Positions 24,610-34,468 are shown, counted from the stretch's first letter. The stretch: 64,000 bases of DNA from Sulfobacillus acidophilus DSM 10332 (GCA_000237975.1 CP003179.1:3408899-3472898), one strand, 5' to 3'. Numbers and translations: made by a program. The notes: a model not told the origin generated them from the sequence alone.

Positions 24610-25328
24610 CCCAAGAGACGTCCGAGAAGGCTCCCGCCCAGAATCCCGATGACCACCGCGGCGCCGGTCACGAGAAGAAACTGCATGCCGCTTTTCCACC
24701 ATTGGGATTTCGCCACCTTTGCTTTTAGCACACCTAATCCAAAAGCGACCACCACCGCGAAGACAATAGCCCAAGGGAGCGCTCGATGGGGATCCGGCAC
24801 CAATAAATAGGGCAACATCGGGGGAACGGCTCCCGCCAACACGGCTACACCCATGATGGCGGCCGAGGTCCACGGGTTATCCACCGAATCTAACAGGATG
24901 CCGAGTTCTTCTTTCATCATAAAATCGACCCAGCGGTCCCGGTCGGCCGTGACCCGTTGAGTCAATACCCGCACTTCTTCCGGGGAAAATCCTTGCGCAC
25001 GATAGATGCTTTCGACTTCGAGTCGCTCTTCATCAGGGATTTCTTCGACTTCCCGCAATTCGCGGGTGCGTTCGGCGAGAAAGTATTCGTTTTGGGCCAC
25101 GGTCGACAAATAAGCGCCTAAGCTCATGGACACCGCGGCCGCAATCACGGCCGCCAAACCGGAAATTAACACCTGATGCGACGACATATTGGAGGCGGTC
25201 ACCCCCACGATGATGCCGGTAATCGACACTAACCCGTCATTGACGCCGAATACCACTTCCCGAATCGAGCGCGCTTGGGGGGTATGAATCCGCGCTTCGG
25301 AATGCTGCCGGGCACTCACCGGCATCAT
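24603..25328 (-). CDS. VIT1/CCC1-family Fe2+/Mn2+ transporter
   Basis: A 241-residue membrane protein. The first helices contain REVVFGVNDGLVS and SMSLGAYLS, signature motifs of the VIT family, and the acidic cytoplasmic loop (residues about 80-150, EIPDEERLEVESIYRAQGFS) is the metal-binding domain between TM2 and TM3. Three helices follow. It moves iron or manganese across the membrane, probably for detoxification in an iron-rich acid environment. ATG at 25328 or 25325 follows AAAGGAGG, 21 bases after lipB, within the same run of genes. Confidence 0.9.
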   Translation of the reverse strand: MMPVSARQHSEARIHTPQARSIREVVFGVNDGLVSITGIIVGVTASNMSSHQVLISGLAAVIAAAVSMSLGAYLSTVAQNEYFLAERTRELREVEEIPDEERLEVESIYRAQGFSPEEVRVLTQRVTADRDRWVDFMMKEELGILLDSVDNPWTSAAIMGVAVLAGAVPPMLPYLLVPDPHRALPWAIVFAVVVAFGLGVLKAKVAKSQWWKSGMQFLLVTGAAVVIGILGGSLLGRLLGS

Positions 25329-25349
25329 CTCATCCTCCTTTGACCCGAC

Positions 25350-26039
25350 TTATCCGGCGGCCGACATCTCGAGCTCGCTGAGAGTTTTGGTCGTTAACGT
25401 CAGCGAAAAAACCTCCGCCAATTTCTCCAACACCACCGGTCGGACTTCCGCCAGCGTCACCGGACGATCTAAGAGCCGCCGCATGGACGTTACCCCTTTA
25501 TCCTGAATGCCGCAGGGGATAATCCCGCTAAAGTGGGCCAAGTTCGGGTCGACATTCAAGGCAAAGCCATGTTGGGTCACCCACCGGCTCGCCTTCACCC
25601 CGATCGCGGCGATTTTTTCGTTCCCCACCCAAACCCCGGTGTGAGGCGGCATCCGCCCCGCCTCAATGCCGAATACCAGGAGCGCCCGAATCAACGCGTC
25701 TTCCAACCGACGGAGATAGAGATGCAAATCGCGGCCGTAGCGATTGAGGTTCAAAATGGGGTAACCGACCAACTGACCGGGCCCATGATACGTAATGTCG
25801 CCCCCCCGGTCGACTTGAAAGACTTCGATGCCTTCCGCCTGAAGATGATCCTCGTCCCATAACAAATTGGTCAAGGTCCCATGGGCGGCGCGTCCGACCG
25901 TATAGACGGGAGGATGCTCCACCGTTAACACCACGTCGGGCCACTCGCCGTCCAGGACCTTCTGACCGACCCGGCGCTGCAGGTCCCAGGCGGGCTGATA
26001 GGCCATCGAACCCAAATCAACCGTCCACGCCGTCGGCAT
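25350..26039 (-). CDS. lipB: Octanoyltransferase
   Basis: A 229-residue LipB. The thioacyl-lysine active-site region RGGDITYHGPGQLVGYPI and the KIAAIGVKASRWVTQHGFAL segment with the catalytic Lys are present, and PCGIQDKGVTS supplies the catalytic Cys. It transfers octanoate from acyl-ACP to lipoyl domains, such as that of the E2 encoded nearby. ATG at 26039 is one base after the lipA stop, so the two are one translational unit. Confidence 0.95.
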   Translation of the reverse strand: MPTAWTVDLGSMAYQPAWDLQRRVGQKVLDGEWPDVVLTVEHPPVYTVGRAAHGTLTNLLWDEDHLQAEGIEVFQVDRGGDITYHGPGQLVGYPILNLNRYGRDLHLYLRRLEDALIRALLVFGIEAGRMPPHTGVWVGNEKIAAIGVKASRWVTQHGFALNVDPNLAHFSGIIPCGIQDKGVTSMRRLLDRPVTLAEVRPVVLEKLAEVFSLTLTTKTLSELEMSAAG

Positions 26040-26040
26040 A

Positions 26041-26946
26041 TTACATCCCTGCCTTTACGGGTACTTGCGACGCGGCATGATATGAACTACGCACCAAGGG
26101 CCCGGATTCCACATGGCTAAATCCTAACGCCAACGCTTCGGCCTTCAACTCGGCAAATTCCTCCGGGGTGTAATACTTCTCCACGGGCAGATGCTTTTGG
26201 TCCGGACGCAAATATTGACCCACGGTCAAAACATCCACCAGGTGATCCCGTAAATCGACCAACACTTGGTGAATTTCTTCCCGAGTTTCCCCCAGCCCGA
26301 CCATGATGCCCGATTTGGTGACAATCCGGGGATCTTGTTCTTTGACCCGGCGTAAGAGCTCCAGACTACGCGCATACTGCGCTTTCGGTCGGACCCAAGG
26401 ATAGAGGCGCGGAACGGATTCAGTGTTATGATTCAGAATATCCGGCCGGGCTTTTACAATGGCCGACAACGCGTCCCAGTTACCTTGCAGATCCGGGATT
26501 AACACTTCGATTCCGCAACCGGGCACCTGCGCCCGAATCTCTTCAATACAGCCGACGAATATTTCCGCTCCGCCGTCGGCCAAATCGTCCCGGGTTACGG
26601 AGGTAATGACCACATGTTTCAATCCCATTCGCTTGGTGGTTTCGGCTACGCGTTTGGGTTCTTCCCGATCCAGACCGGTGGGGCGTCCGGTGGTGATGGC
26701 ACAAAAACCGCAATTTCGCGTGCAAATATCGCCCAGAATCAAAAAGGTGGCCGTGCGTGATTCCCAACACTCGTAAATATTGGGACACCGCGCTTCTTCA
26801 CAGACGGTATGCAAGGTTTCTTGCCGCATCAGTTCTTTGAGTTCCGTATAATTCCGCCCTTGACTCAGACGAACTTTAATCCACGGCGGAATCTCTAAAG
26901 TGCTGGGTGCCGTTCGGGATTTTGGGACCACGGGCAACGATTCCAT
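26041..26946 (-). CDS. lipA: Lipoyl synthase
   Basis: A 301-residue radical-SAM enzyme. The auxiliary iron-sulfur cluster cysteines are in [12 protein letters not shown]; the radical-SAM cluster is CTRNCGFC. The C-terminal serine ligand region ends in [10 protein letters not shown]. It inserts two sulfurs into octanoyl-E2 to make lipoyl. ATG at 26946 follows GGAGGGG, about 60 bases after the E2 gene, across a GC-rich hairpin. Confidence 0.96.
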   Translation of the reverse strand: MESLPVVPKSRTAPSTLEIPPWIKVRLSQGRNYTELKELMRQETLHTVCEEARCPNIYECWESRTATFLILGDICTRNCGFCAITTGRPTGLDREEPKRVAETTKRMGLKHVVITSVTRDDLADGGAEIFVGCIEEIRAQVPGCGIEVLIPDLQGNWDALSAIVKARPDILNHNTESVPRLYPWVRPKAQYARSLELLRRVKEQDPRIVTKSGIMVGLGETREEIHQVLVDLRDHLVDVLTVGQYLRPDQKHLPVEKYYTPEEFAELKAEALALGFSHVESGPLVRSSYHAASQVPVKAGM

Positions 26947-26977
26947 GGCGAATTCCCCTCCGTTCTTCAATAGGCGG

Positions 26978-26997
26978 GCCGCCAAAGGGCGGCCCGT
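26978..26997 (-). other. GC-rich hairpin between E2 and lipA genes
   Basis: GGGCCGCC and GGCGGCCC can pair around a four-base loop. No T-tract follows, so it is a possible RNA-stability or attenuation element rather than a clear terminator. Confidence 0.4.
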
Positions 26998-27005
26998 TCA
27001 CCTCA

Positions 27006-28298
27006 CTAATAAATCGACGTGTCAGGGCCGATGGACTCGAGATGCTTTTTAATCACTTGCAGGAACTTGCCGGCCTCCGCGCCGTCAACCACCCGGTGAT
27101 CAAACGAGAGGCAGATATTGACCATTGACCGGACGGCAATCATATCCCCGACCACCATAGGCCGTTTGACCACCGACTCCAACGTCACAATCCCCACTTC
27201 CGGCGCGTTAATGACCGGATAGGTAAGGACGGTTCCCACTGCCCCGGTATTGTCGACCGTAAAGGTTCCCCCGCTCAGATCGTCCATTGTTAAGCGACCG
27301 GCGCGCGCCTTTTGCGTGAGCTCTTGCGTCGCTTTGGCCAGTCCTACGATATTTTTTTGATCGGCGTCTTTCACCACCGGGACAATCAACCCGCGATCGG
27401 TCGCAGTGGCCATACCCAAATTGATCCGTTTTTTGTAGACGATGCTGTCCCCGTTCCATTGGGCGTTCATCTGCGGAACCGCCCGCAAGGCTTCCACCAC
27501 CGCCCGCATCATAAAGGGCAGATAGGTCAGGGATACGCCCTCCCGCGCCTTAAATTCGTCTTTCAGGCGCTGGCGCAACAGCGCCAATCCGGTCACGTCG
27601 ACCTCGACCATTAACCACGCATGCGGCACGGTTTGTTTCGACCGCACCATACGCTCGGCAATGACTTTCCGAATCGGTGCCAACGGTTCGACGGTATCAC
27701 CGTCGTCGATAACCGCCGGAATCGGCGTTATCGCGGGTGCCGCCACCGGCTCTTTTTGCGGGGCGGGGGCCGAAACGGGTGGTTGAGCCGGAGCCGCCTG
27801 AGCGGACGGACGGTTGGTGGCCGCCTTCAAAATATCGTCGCGCGTCACGCGCCCGCCGGCGCCCGTACCGGCTACCGTCGCCGGATCGATGCCATATTCT
27901 TTGGCTAAACGACGAACCGCCGGCGAATAGCGGCCGCGGCCGTCGGACGAGGCCGGGGATGCCGTCTCGGACGCGGCGGTTACCGGACTCTCTACCGGCT
28001 GGGCCCCCTTGTTGTCGGTGGTTGCCGGGGCCGGCTCGGCTTCTCCCGTGTCGGCGCCTTCCACTTCAATTTCACAAATCGGGGTTCCCACGGGTACGGT
28101 TGCACCGGCATCCACCAAAATTTTGGCGACGCGACCGGTCACCGGGGCCGGGACCTCGGCATTCACCTTATCCGTCAACACTTCCAACAGGGACTCATAT
28201 TTTTCGACCGGGTCGCCCACGTTTTTCAGCCACTGCGAGATCGTTCCTTCGGTGACCGATTCGCCCAGTTGCGGCATTTGCACTACTTCAATGGCCAT
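27006..28298 (-). CDS. 2-oxoacid dehydrogenase E2, dihydrolipoamide acyltransferase
   Basis: 430 residues: a lipoyl domain at the N-terminus with the lipoylated Lys in EVLTDKVNAEV (about residue 43), an Ala/Pro-rich linker, a peripheral-subunit-binding domain (SPAVRRLAKEYGID), and the catalytic domain ending with SFDHRVVDG, the acyltransferase His-Asp motif. It is the core of the complex formed with the E1 and E3 proteins encoded upstream. Its N-terminal context and E1 features favour the branched-chain (BCKDH) type. ATG at 28298 follows AAGGAGG. Confidence 0.94.
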   Translation of the reverse strand: MAIEVVQMPQLGESVTEGTISQWLKNVGDPVEKYESLLEVLTDKVNAEVPAPVTGRVAKILVDAGATVPVGTPICEIEVEGADTGEAEPAPATTDNKGAQPVESPVTAASETASPASSDGRGRYSPAVRRLAKEYGIDPATVAGTGAGGRVTRDDILKAATNRPSAQAAPAQPPVSAPAPQKEPVAAPAITPIPAVIDDGDTVEPLAPIRKVIAERMVRSKQTVPHAWLMVEVDVTGLALLRQRLKDEFKAREGVSLTYLPFMMRAVVEALRAVPQMNAQWNGDSIVYKKRINLGMATATDRGLIVPVVKDADQKNIVGLAKATQELTQKARAGRLTMDDLSGGTFTVDNTGAVGTVLTYPVINAPEVGIVTLESVVKRPMVVGDMIAVRSMVNICLSFDHRVVDGAEAGKFLQVIKKHLESIGPDTSIY

Positions 28299-28327
28299 AA
28301 CCTTTCCTCCTTATGATCGCATGCCGG

Positions 28328-29311
28328 TTAAAATGCCGCCAGTTTCTTCGCTGCGTCGCGAATCTTGTCTGGGGTCACCATAAAGGCGTGCTCTAAGGGT
28401 GGGCTATAAGGCATAGCGGGTACGTCAGGGCCGCATAGCCGCTGAATCGGCGCATCCAGGTAGAACAGCGCCTGTTCGGCAATAATGGCGGCAATTTCTC
28501 CCCCGATTCCCCCCGTCAGGTTGTCTTCGTGCACAATCAAGACCTTACCCGTTTTCTTGGCCGTTTCCACAATGGCTTCCGTATCCAAGGGACGGACCGA
28601 CCGCAAATCGAGGACCTCGACCGAAATGCCTTCTTTCTCCAATTCCTCGGCCGCTTTCAACGCATAGGTCACCATTAATCCATAAGTGATAATGGACAGA
28701 TGTTGACCGGCTTTTTTGAGATCCGCTTTGCCGATGGGAATGACATAGCGGTCGTCCGGCACTTCCCCTTTAATCGACCGATAGGCGGCTTTATGTTCGA
28801 AATAAAGCACCGGGTCCTCATCTTGAATGGCGGCGGCCAAAAGGCCTTTGGCGTCGTAGGGGGTTCCCGGTACGACCACTTTCAACCCCGGAACATGGGC
28901 AAAAAACGCTTCCACACTCTGGGAATGATATAAAGCCCCGTGTACGCCGCCGCCATAGGGCGCACGAATCACTAACGGTACATGAAAGGCCCCGTTTGAA
29001 CGGTACCGGATCCGCGCCGCTTCTTGCACAATTTGGTTCATCGCCGGAAAAATGAAATCCGCAAACTGGATTTCCGGAATGGGCCGCAACCCGTTAATGG
29101 CCGCTCCGATTGCCGTACCGACAATTGCGGCTTCCGCCAACGGTGAATCAATGACCCGATCCTCGCCAAATTCCTTTTGTAGGCCTTCGGTGACGCGAAA
29201 CACGCCCCCCCGCACCCCTACATCTTCCCCGTAAATGATAATACGCGGATCGCGGCGCATTTCTTGCCGCAAGGTCTCCCGAATTGCTTCTAAATAGCTT
29301 AATACCGCCAT
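28328..29311 (-). CDS. 2-oxoacid dehydrogenase E1 component, beta subunit
   Basis: A 327-residue transketolase-like protein: YGEDVGVRGGVFRVTEGLQ, FADFIFPAMNQIVQEAA and YSQS-type His region (GALYHSQSVEAFFAHVPGLK) are all typical. It forms the heterotetramer with the alpha subunit, binds thiamine diphosphate at the interface and decarboxylates the 2-oxoacid. ATG at 29311 lacks a clear Shine-Dalgarno, so its expression may depend on translation of the E1-alpha gene just upstream (57-base gap). Only one beta gene serves two alpha genes. Confidence 0.94.
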   Translation of the reverse strand: MAVLSYLEAIRETLRQEMRRDPRIIIYGEDVGVRGGVFRVTEGLQKEFGEDRVIDSPLAEAAIVGTAIGAAINGLRPIPEIQFADFIFPAMNQIVQEAARIRYRSNGAFHVPLVIRAPYGGGVHGALYHSQSVEAFFAHVPGLKVVVPGTPYDAKGLLAAAIQDEDPVLYFEHKAAYRSIKGEVPDDRYVIPIGKADLKKAGQHLSIITYGLMVTYALKAAEELEKEGISVEVLDLRSVRPLDTEAIVETAKKTGKVLIVHEDNLTGGIGGEIAAIIAEQALFYLDAPIQRLCGPDVPAMPYSPPLEHAFMVTPDKIRDAAKKLAAF

Positions 29312-29368
29312 AGTCTGATGTCCGAAGGATCGACCCCGGACTTTGCCCCCCTTATCTGGAATGCTCGA

Positions 29369-30352
29369 TTACAGCGAGCCGTAGACATGATCCGCTAATG
29401 TGCTGGGATCCGGATATGGTGCTTTCTCAGCGTAGTCCGTTGCATCATTGACGATGTCCTTAATTTTCTGCTGCATCTCTTTGATGTCTTGGTCGCTCAG
29501 AATGCCTTCATCCTTGAGGCGCTTTTCGAACGTAATCAACGGGTCGCGCTTCTTCCATTCCTGCACTTCTTCGCGAGACCGGTAAGCCCGGTCGTCATCA
29601 TCGCTAGAATGGGGAACGAAACGGTAGGTCTTCGCCTCAATCAGCGTGGGTCCCTCGCCCCGTCGAGCACGTTCGGCGGCTTCCTTCACCACCTCATACA
29701 CTTTGACCGGATCGTTGCCGTCGACGATCACCCCGGGCATCCCATAACCTTGGGCACGGGTGGCGACATCTTGAATCGCCATTTGCCGGCGTTGCGGCAC
29801 CGAAATCGCATAACCGTTGTTTTCGTTGAAGAAAATGACCGGCAGCTTATGTACCGCGGCAAAGTTCAGCGCTTCATGAAATTCGCCCTGGCTGGTCGAA
29901 CCTTCGCCGAAATAGGCTACCGAGACGCGGCCATCCTTTAACACCTTGGATGCCAAGGCCAGTCCGGTCGCATGCACGTCCTGGGTCGCGACCACCGAAC
30001 CGCCGGTTAATATGTGAAGCTTCGCGTGACCCCAGTGAGCCGGCATTTGCCGCCCGCCCGAGTTGGGATCGTCCGCCTTGCCCAACAAATGCAGCATCAC
30101 TTCACGAGGGGTCATCCCATAGGCCAACACCAACGCGAGATCGCGGTAATAGGGACAAATCCAGTCATCGCCACGGTTTAAGGCAAAGGCGGACCCGACT
30201 TGAGCCGCCTCATGCCCATTGGCGGTATAGACGACCGGAGCCCGTCCTTGACGGTTTAAAATCCACATCCGATCGTCTACAGCGCGTGATAGCGCCATGT
30301 AATAGTACATCTCCCGCATCAATTCCGGGGTTAAACCGGTCTTTTCTGCCAT
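29369..30352 (-). CDS. 2-oxoacid dehydrogenase E1 component, alpha subunit (copy proximal to E1-beta)
   Basis: A 327-residue ThDP-binding protein; GEGSTSQGEFHEALNFAAVH is the ThDP motif (GDG-type start with NN-type end nearby at ENNGYAISV). HSSDDDDRAYR is the phosphorylation-loop region characteristic of branched-chain E1-alpha. ATG at 30352 follows GGAAGGAGA. It is a close paralogue of the next gene upstream; the two share identical blocks such as RRQMAIQDVA/RREMAIQDVA and the SSDDDDR loop. Confidence 0.93.
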   Translation of the reverse strand: MAEKTGLTPELMREMYYYMALSRAVDDRMWILNRQGRAPVVYTANGHEAAQVGSAFALNRGDDWICPYYRDLALVLAYGMTPREVMLHLLGKADDPNSGGRQMPAHWGHAKLHILTGGSVVATQDVHATGLALASKVLKDGRVSVAYFGEGSTSQGEFHEALNFAAVHKLPVIFFNENNGYAISVPQRRQMAIQDVATRAQGYGMPGVIVDGNDPVKVYEVVKEAAERARRGEGPTLIEAKTYRFVPHSSDDDDRAYRSREEVQEWKKRDPLITFEKRLKDEGILSDQDIKEMQQKIKDIVNDATDYAEKAPYPDPSTLADHVYGSL

Positions 30353-30389
30353 CCTCGCCCTCTCCTTCCTCTTTCTTGCCATCCCGCCA

Positions 30390-31394
30390 TTAAACCGGGG
30401 AGGGTCCGTACACGTTTTGTGTCAAGGTATCCGGACTGGGAAACGGGGCATTTTCCGCCGCCGTCGTCGCTTGATTGACGATATCGGCCACCCGACGCAT
30501 GAGGTCGGCTTCCCGTTCGTCATCCCATAACGCTTGTTCCGCCATCCACGTACGGAACAAGTGAATCGGGTCGTCCTTTTTTTCTTCGTTAAGCAACTCG
30601 CGTGGGCGATAGGTCCGATCGTCGTCATCGCTTGAGTGCGCCGTAAAACGATGCGTCTTGGCCTCAATCAACGTCGGTCCTTCACCCGCCAAGGCGCGTT
30701 GACGCGCTTCTTTGACCACTTGATAAACCGCCAAGGGATCCGACCCTCGCACCACCACCCCGGGTATGCCATAGGCTTTGGCACGCAAGGCCACGTCTTG
30801 AATGGCCATTTCCCGACGTTGCGGCACCGAAATCGCGTAGCCGTTGTTCTCAACCAAAATAATGACGGGGGCTTTGACGACCGCTGCAAAATTAAGCGCC
30901 TCATGAAATTCCCCTTGATTGGTTGATCCTTCTCCCAGAGAGGTGAGCACCACGCCCGGGTGATGTTGGAGTTTCATCGCCCAGGCCATGCCGACCGCAT
31001 GCGGAACCTGAGTCGCAACCGGCGACGAACCGGTGAGAATATGCTTAGCCGGATGACCAAAGTGGGCCGGCATCTGCCGTCCGCCGGAGCTCGGATCATC
31101 CCGCTTCGCCAACTGAGCCAGCATGATTTCTTCGGGCGTCATACCAAACGCCATGACCAGCGTCAGATCGCGATAATACGGAGCGAGCCAGTCGACTTGA
31201 GGATCCAAGGCTAAGGCCGCTCCGGCTTGAACCCCTTCTTGTCCTTGACCGGAGATGACAAAAGCCGACTTACCCTGCCGATTGAGAATCCAAATCCGCT
31301 GGTCTAACGCTCGACTTAGCACCATATAATAATACAAGGTGTGGATTTGGTCGAGCGGGAGATCCCAATTCGTGGCTCCGGCATCGTGAGGCAT
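30390..31394 (-). CDS. 2-oxoacid dehydrogenase E1 component, alpha subunit (second copy)
   Basis: A 334-residue paralogue of the adjacent E1-alpha. All functional blocks are intact: GEGSTNQGEFHEALNFAAVV, ENNGYAISVPQRR and HSSDDDDRTYR. The differences concentrate around the substrate and phosphoryl-loop flanks (QVPHAVGMAWAMKLQ versus QDVHATGLALASKVL). Two alpha subunits with one beta would allow alternative substrate ranges. ATG at 31394 follows GAGGAGG. Confidence 0.93.
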   Translation of the reverse strand: MPHDAGATNWDLPLDQIHTLYYYMVLSRALDQRIWILNRQGKSAFVISGQGQEGVQAGAALALDPQVDWLAPYYRDLTLVMAFGMTPEEIMLAQLAKRDDPSSGGRQMPAHFGHPAKHILTGSSPVATQVPHAVGMAWAMKLQHHPGVVLTSLGEGSTNQGEFHEALNFAAVVKAPVIILVENNGYAISVPQRREMAIQDVALRAKAYGIPGVVVRGSDPLAVYQVVKEARQRALAGEGPTLIEAKTHRFTAHSSDDDDRTYRPRELLNEEKKDDPIHLFRTWMAEQALWDDEREADLMRRVADIVNQATTAAENAPFPSPDTLTQNVYGPSPV

Positions 31395-31414
31395 AGCCCC
31401 GCCTCCTCACTCGG

Positions 31415-32821
31415 TTAAATATGAATCGCCATTCCATCGACCGCCAAAGCGGCTTCATGCAACACTTCCGACACGGTTGGGTGAGCGTGCACGCTTTCGG
31501 CCACTTCCCACGCCGTCGCTTCCAAGAATCGCGCCAATGCCATCTCGTTAATGAGATCGGACGCGTGCGGACCCACAATATGCGCCCCGAGCAAGGCGTC
31601 CGTACGCTTGTCGGCGACCAGCTTCACCATACCTTCCGCTTCGCCCAGAATTAAGGATTTCCCATTCGCCCGAAACGGGAAAATCCCCACTTTTACGTCA
31701 TAGCCTTGGTCTTCGGCTTCCTTCGCGGTTAACCCGACCGACGCCACTTCCGGCCGAGAATAAGTCACCCGCGGAATGCGGTGAGGATTTAAGAGCTCGG
31801 GGTCTTTGCCGGCAATCGTCTCCACCGCAATCATGCCTTCATGCGCCGCCACATGAGCGAGCAAATATCCGCCAATGACATCCCCAATCGCATAAAGATG
31901 CGGAACATTGGTCCGGTAGTGCTCGTCGACCACGATAAATCCACGGTCCACCTTGACCCCAACCGTATCCAACCCGATATCCTCGGTCACGGCCGAACGC
32001 CCCACGGCGACCAGTAACACGTCACCGGTCACGGTTTCACTCTTCCCGTCCGGCAATGTGACGGTCGCGCTCACCTTTTCGGCGTCGGTTTGCACGCTTC
32101 CGATGTCAAATTTGGTTCCGGCCATGATTTTGATACCGCGCCGAGTCAATAACTTGGTCAACTCCTGAGCGATTTCCGCATCATCTTGGGGCAAAATGTG
32201 CGGCATCATCTCAATCAAGGTGACTTGGCTACCGAAATCGTTGTACATGGAGGCAAACTCCACGCCAATCGCGCCGCCCCCCAAAATGACCACCGACGCA
32301 GGAATCGTGGGACGCTCCAGAACATGGTCGGAACTTAGAATCGTCGTCCCGTTAAAGGCCAGTCCCGGAAGCGCCCGCGGAACCGATCCGGTGGCAATCA
32401 CGATGTCTTTCGCCGTCAAAAGGGTCTTTTTGCCGTCTTCCGCGGTTACTTCAATGTGCTGGGCATCCGTGAGGCGACCCCAGCCTTTAAATGTGGTGAC
32501 CTTGTTCTTTTTCAAAAGGAACTCGACGCCCCGCCATAATTGCGTCACCACTTTATCTTTTTTGGCTAACGTCTTGGCGTAATCGAGTCCCACACTCTCG
32601 GCGGTAAGGCCGTACTCTTCACGATGCCGAAAGACATGGTAGAGTTCGGCGGTTTGCAATAACGCCTTGGTCGGAATGCACCCACGGTGTAAACACGTAC
32701 CGCCGACCTTGCCGACATCGACCAGCGCCGTTTTCAAACCCAGTTGTCCCGCCCGAATGGCGGCCACATACCCGCCTGTACCGCCTCCGAGAATGATGAC
32801 GTCAAATTGCGTATCCGGCAT
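31415..32821 (-). CDS. lpdA: Dihydrolipoamide dehydrogenase (E3)
   Basis: A 468-residue class I flavin disulfide reductase. GGGTGGYVAAIRAGQ binds FAD, GGTCLHRGCIPTK has the redox disulfide cysteines, VILGGGAIGVEFASM binds NAD and HAHPTVSE carries the active-site His-Glu pair. It reoxidises lipoyl groups of E2. ATG at 32821 follows GAGGAGG; an upstream frame extension overlaps the ggt gene and is not supported. Confidence 0.96.
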   Translation of the reverse strand: MPDTQFDVIILGGGTGGYVAAIRAGQLGLKTALVDVGKVGGTCLHRGCIPTKALLQTAELYHVFRHREEYGLTAESVGLDYAKTLAKKDKVVTQLWRGVEFLLKKNKVTTFKGWGRLTDAQHIEVTAEDGKKTLLTAKDIVIATGSVPRALPGLAFNGTTILSSDHVLERPTIPASVVILGGGAIGVEFASMYNDFGSQVTLIEMMPHILPQDDAEIAQELTKLLTRRGIKIMAGTKFDIGSVQTDAEKVSATVTLPDGKSETVTGDVLLVAVGRSAVTEDIGLDTVGVKVDRGFIVVDEHYRTNVPHLYAIGDVIGGYLLAHVAAHEGMIAVETIAGKDPELLNPHRIPRVTYSRPEVASVGLTAKEAEDQGYDVKVGIFPFRANGKSLILGEAEGMVKLVADKRTDALLGAHIVGPHASDLINEMALARFLEATAWEVAESVHAHPTVSEVLHEAALAVDGMAIHI

Positions 32822-32838
32822 ATTGTGCCTCCTCGTGA

Positions 32839-34443
32839 TTAATAACCTTGCGTTTGCCCAATACCCCGGGGATCTGAAGCCCCCTGGAACACGCCGTCCA
32901 TCACCTGAATCACCTGGACCGTCCCCCCGCTGTCCCACGGTCCGATAACCTGAATATCATGCCCGCGACGCTGGAGTTCTTCCGCCACCTGAGGGGAAAA
33001 CCGGGACTCGAGCAAGACGCGGGAGGGCTCGTGCAGCGTATGGGCATCCGTCGCCGGCGCGACTTGCAGCCGGGGCAAGGCCACCGCTTCTCCAGGGGTC
33101 CGGCCGCCCGCCAGCAGATCCAACAGGACCGAGAGGTTCCACTGCGGTTGACCGTCTCCGCCGGGTGTGTTGCCTAAGAGCACGGTTTGATTCTTCCGGG
33201 TGACAAGCCAGGTGTTGAGGGTGTGCATCGGACGCTTACCAGGCCGCGCCTCGTTGGGATGGCCCGGAATTCGGTTAAACGACCGACCGGATCGGTTGTT
33301 GAGGAAAAATCCGGTGTCGGGGACATACACCCCTGAGCCGAAGGCTAACGCCAAACTATGAATAAAGGACACGTGAAGACCGGATTCGTCGATGGCGACG
33401 AATGAAGTCGTATCACCTGCTGTAAGGTGGGTGGGAATGGATAGGGCATGATGGCCGATCATTTGACGCCGTTCGTCTATCCACGCGTCGGAAAGGAGAG
33501 TCGCAGGATCGACCGCGTGAAAGCGGGGATCGCCCAACAAATCCCGCCGATCCCGAAAAGCCAAGCGCAGCGCCTCAATCATCCGATGAACGAGTTCCGG
33601 CTGTTCACGCCAATCGGCACTCCAAGGGTCGTCTTGAAGAATCTTTAAGGCTTCCAACATGACCACCCCCGCTGACGGTAGCGGCGTTTGGTAGACCTCA
33701 AAGTCCTGAAACCTCACATGGACGGGATCCGCGATTTCGGTCTCATACCCGCTGAGATCCCGGGCCGTCAAGTAGCCTCCGGCTTCGATGACGGCCGCAC
33801 TCACCCGTTCGGCAATCGCACCGGCATAAAAGGGATCCGGCCCGTATTGACGAATGGTTTTTAGGGTCTCGGCCAGTTCGGGCTGTATTAACGTCTGACC
33901 GACCTTAAGCGGACGACCGTCGGGATAAAAGCGGCGGCGCACCGCCGGATTATCCTGAATAACCCGTTGGTATTCGTCAAGACTTTGATAAAGTCGGGTA
34001 TCGACCGGAAAACCTTGTTCGGCCAACCGAACGGCCGGCCCCATCACGTCCGGCCAAGACAGGCGTCCGTAGCGTTGATGGATTTGATAATAGAGATCCA
34101 CGGCACCCGGTACGGACACCGAAGCGCCCCCTCGCAACGGCAACACCAGGCTGTCCGGGGGCAGATCTTCCAGGGAAAATCCTGCCGGTAAGGGTCCCGA
34201 TCCCAAATACGCCCGCACGGGTTCCTCATTCTGACGAATCAAGCAAAACGCTTCGCCCCCGGGACCACACATGTCCGGCATCAGAACTCCCGTGGCCCAT
34301 GCCATGGCAACGGCAGCATCTACCGCATTGCCGCCCCGGATCATTATTTCCATTCCCGCCTGGCTGGCTAACGCATGGCAACTGGAAACCATCCCATGCG
34401 AAGCCCATACCGCCGGGAACGGTCGATCCTGATCCAACAGCAC
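32839..34443 (-). CDS. ggt: Gamma-glutamyltranspeptidase family protein
   Basis: 534 residues of the Ntn-hydrolase GGT fold. GNAVDAAVAMAWATGVLMPDMCGPGG is the family N-terminal signature and GDTTSFVAID marks the self-processing Thr that becomes the N-terminal nucleophile of the small subunit. GNTPGGDGQPQWN matches the C-terminal loop. There is no obvious signal peptide, so it may act in the cytoplasm, as for cephalosporin-acylase-like or GGT-like proteins. GTG at 34443 follows AAAGGTGGG. It heads the lpd-E1-E2 gene run, 17 bases before lpdA, an unusual association. Confidence 0.9.
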   Translation of the reverse strand: MLLDQDRPFPAVWASHGMVSSCHALASQAGMEIMIRGGNAVDAAVAMAWATGVLMPDMCGPGGEAFCLIRQNEEPVRAYLGSGPLPAGFSLEDLPPDSLVLPLRGGASVSVPGAVDLYYQIHQRYGRLSWPDVMGPAVRLAEQGFPVDTRLYQSLDEYQRVIQDNPAVRRRFYPDGRPLKVGQTLIQPELAETLKTIRQYGPDPFYAGAIAERVSAAVIEAGGYLTARDLSGYETEIADPVHVRFQDFEVYQTPLPSAGVVMLEALKILQDDPWSADWREQPELVHRMIEALRLAFRDRRDLLGDPRFHAVDPATLLSDAWIDERRQMIGHHALSIPTHLTAGDTTSFVAIDESGLHVSFIHSLALAFGSGVYVPDTGFFLNNRSGRSFNRIPGHPNEARPGKRPMHTLNTWLVTRKNQTVLLGNTPGGDGQPQWNLSVLLDLLAGGRTPGEAVALPRLQVAPATDAHTLHEPSRVLLESRFSPQVAEELQRRGHDIQVIGPWDSGGTVQVIQVMDGVFQGASDPRGIGQTQGY

Positions 34444-34468
34444 CAGCCGATCCCACCTTTCAGGCTAT

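Noticed and set aside
26978..26997. Terminator between E2 and lipA
   Set aside because: The hairpin is strong but lacks a T-tract, and the genes around it appear functionally linked.
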